Positions 5,878-6,269 of a stretch of 6,269 nucleotides of DNA are shown here, one piece after another (positions within the stretch are counted from its first letter, which is position 1; the number at the start of each line of letters is the position of its first letter). The translations under genes and the position numbers were made by a program. Under the pieces are notes generated by a model that had not been told where the DNA came from, made no database searches, and was given only the letters and a program-made list of their open reading frames with translations. This DNA is from Candidatus Methanoplasma sp. Lineage in GTDB: Archaea > Thermoplasmatota > Thermoplasmata > Methanomassiliicoccales > Methanomethylophilaceae. Location of the stretch: contig JAISVN010000113.1 in the NCBI GenBank assembly GCA_031271555.1, positions 1 to 6,269 of the forward strand. Reading direction: 5' to 3'.

Positions 5878-6269
5878 CTATAATGAGGTCATAGGCTGAA
5901 ACGCAATTAAAAACCAAAGGACTTTGAGACTAATTGAAAAGTGATACATACCATTAGAGCCATCTGTCCTAGGGAAGGGGATGTCTAACTGAAGAATGTG
6001 GTACTTTTGATCGGCGTCCAAAAATAATTGGATGTCTTTGGGGTCGAACCATGTGCCAGAATGGCGCATGATGAAGTCTATGACTTGGGCGTCTTCCGCG
6101 CTTTCCAACAAAACGGCGTCGATGCGGTCGGCCAAATGCAAGCGAATCGCATCATCCATAAACGCAAAGGAATAATCATACTTTTCGTCGAAATGCAGAT
6201 GGTGATGGAGGACTATCTCGGAAAACTCATTCATGTTAGAGAGGTGTTTCAAAAATAAGAAGCCGTAGG
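5878..6269 (-). CDS. HD-GYP-like phosphohydrolase, degenerate, C-terminal part (5' end beyond the window)
   Basis: The minus-strand frame is open from the right edge to TAG at 5880-5878, giving 130 residues of a longer protein. The internal TTG at 6252 and ATG at 6234 are not convincing starts, because family-like sequence continues upstream. NMNEFSEIVLHHHLHFDE (6237-6184), then AIRLHLADRIDAVL (6150-6109) and FIMRHSGTWFDPKDIQLFL (6075-6019), follow the order of the C-terminal half of HD-GYP domains: HH, 'ADxxDA' and 'SGxxFDPxxVxxF'. HD-GYP proteins hydrolyse cyclic dinucleotides such as c-di-GMP. The GYP motif is absent here, so the substrate may differ; the HD residues themselves lie outside the window. 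Similar sequences are mainly bacterial in my recollection. The final 30 or so codons (below about 5971) look unlike the family and are AT-rich. Confidence 0.65.
   Translation of the reverse strand, partial: YGFLFLKHLSNMNEFSEIVLHHHLHFDEKYDYSFAFMDDAIRLHLADRIDAVLLESAEDAQVIDFIMRHSGTWFDPKDIQLFLDADQKYHILQLDIPFPRTDGSNGMYHFSISLKVLWFLIAFQPMTSL
5904..5936. repeat. Nested inverted repeat in the 3' end of the HD-GYP-like gene
   Basis: CAATTA (5904-5909) is complementary to TAATTG (5931-5936). Inside them CAAAG (5915-5919) is complementary to CTTTG (5922-5926). On the minus strand the inner arms are followed by a short T run, so the structure could end transcription of the HD-GYP-like gene before the next promoter at 5868. 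It lies within the coding frame, which is unusual for a terminator. Confidence 0.35.

Noticed and set aside
5836..5880. Pyrrolysine read-through of the TAG ending the HD-GYP-like gene
   Set aside because: Methanogens of this type may use amber codons, but read-through would add only about 16 residues translated from the next promoter, with no sign of coding selection.
6028..6258. Plus-strand open frame of 76 codons opposite the HD-GYP-like gene
   Set aside because: The minus strand shows ordered HD-GYP-family segments over the same bases; the plus-strand product has no recognisable features.

Overview
The window looks like part of an archaeal chromosome, most likely a Thermoplasmatota/Methanomassiliicoccales-type methanogen. 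The phylum call is an inference from gene content, ATA-rich isoleucine usage and style; no rRNA is present to confirm it. Archaeal identity is better supported. There is an archaeal-type elongation factor 1-beta preceded by its small four-CxxC zinc-ribbon partner, a COG1031-type radical SAM protein, and promoters of the archaeal TATA type placed so that several transcripts would be leaderless or nearly so.

Layout from left to right. Positions 1-500 (minus) hold the N-terminal third of a COG1031-like radical SAM protein that runs off the left edge. A 107-nt divergent promoter region (501-607) separates it from a complete malic enzyme (608-1966, plus). Between that gene's TATA box and its start codon lies a perfect 7-1-7 inverted repeat that could be an operator. 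A GNRA-loop hairpin with a T tract (1971-1998) ends the malic enzyme gene where it converges on the next operon.

Positions 5298 down to 2006 (minus) form a tight three-gene operon. It encodes a cytosolic GT-A-type glycosyltransferase, a polytopic GT-C-like membrane glycosyltransferase, and a signal-anchored extracellular protein of unknown function with a possible amidotransferase-like (GATase1-like) core. All three genes overlap, and the operon is clearly AT-richer than the malic enzyme gene. It probably builds or manages a cell-surface glycan. It is the accessory and least-described part of the window.

Positions 5836 down to 5390 (minus) carry the zinc-ribbon protein and aEF-1-beta, a conserved translation pair with its own strong TATA box. 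Between this pair and the glycan operon is a strong hairpin followed by a T tract that faces the plus strand.

At the right edge (5878-6269, minus) is the C-terminal part of a degenerate HD-GYP-like phosphohydrolase that resembles bacterial proteins. Recognisable family sequence stops near 5971, before the ORF ends. This may be a transfer boundary, a decayed 3' end or an assembly join. No tRNA, rRNA, CRISPR array or insertion sequence was seen.
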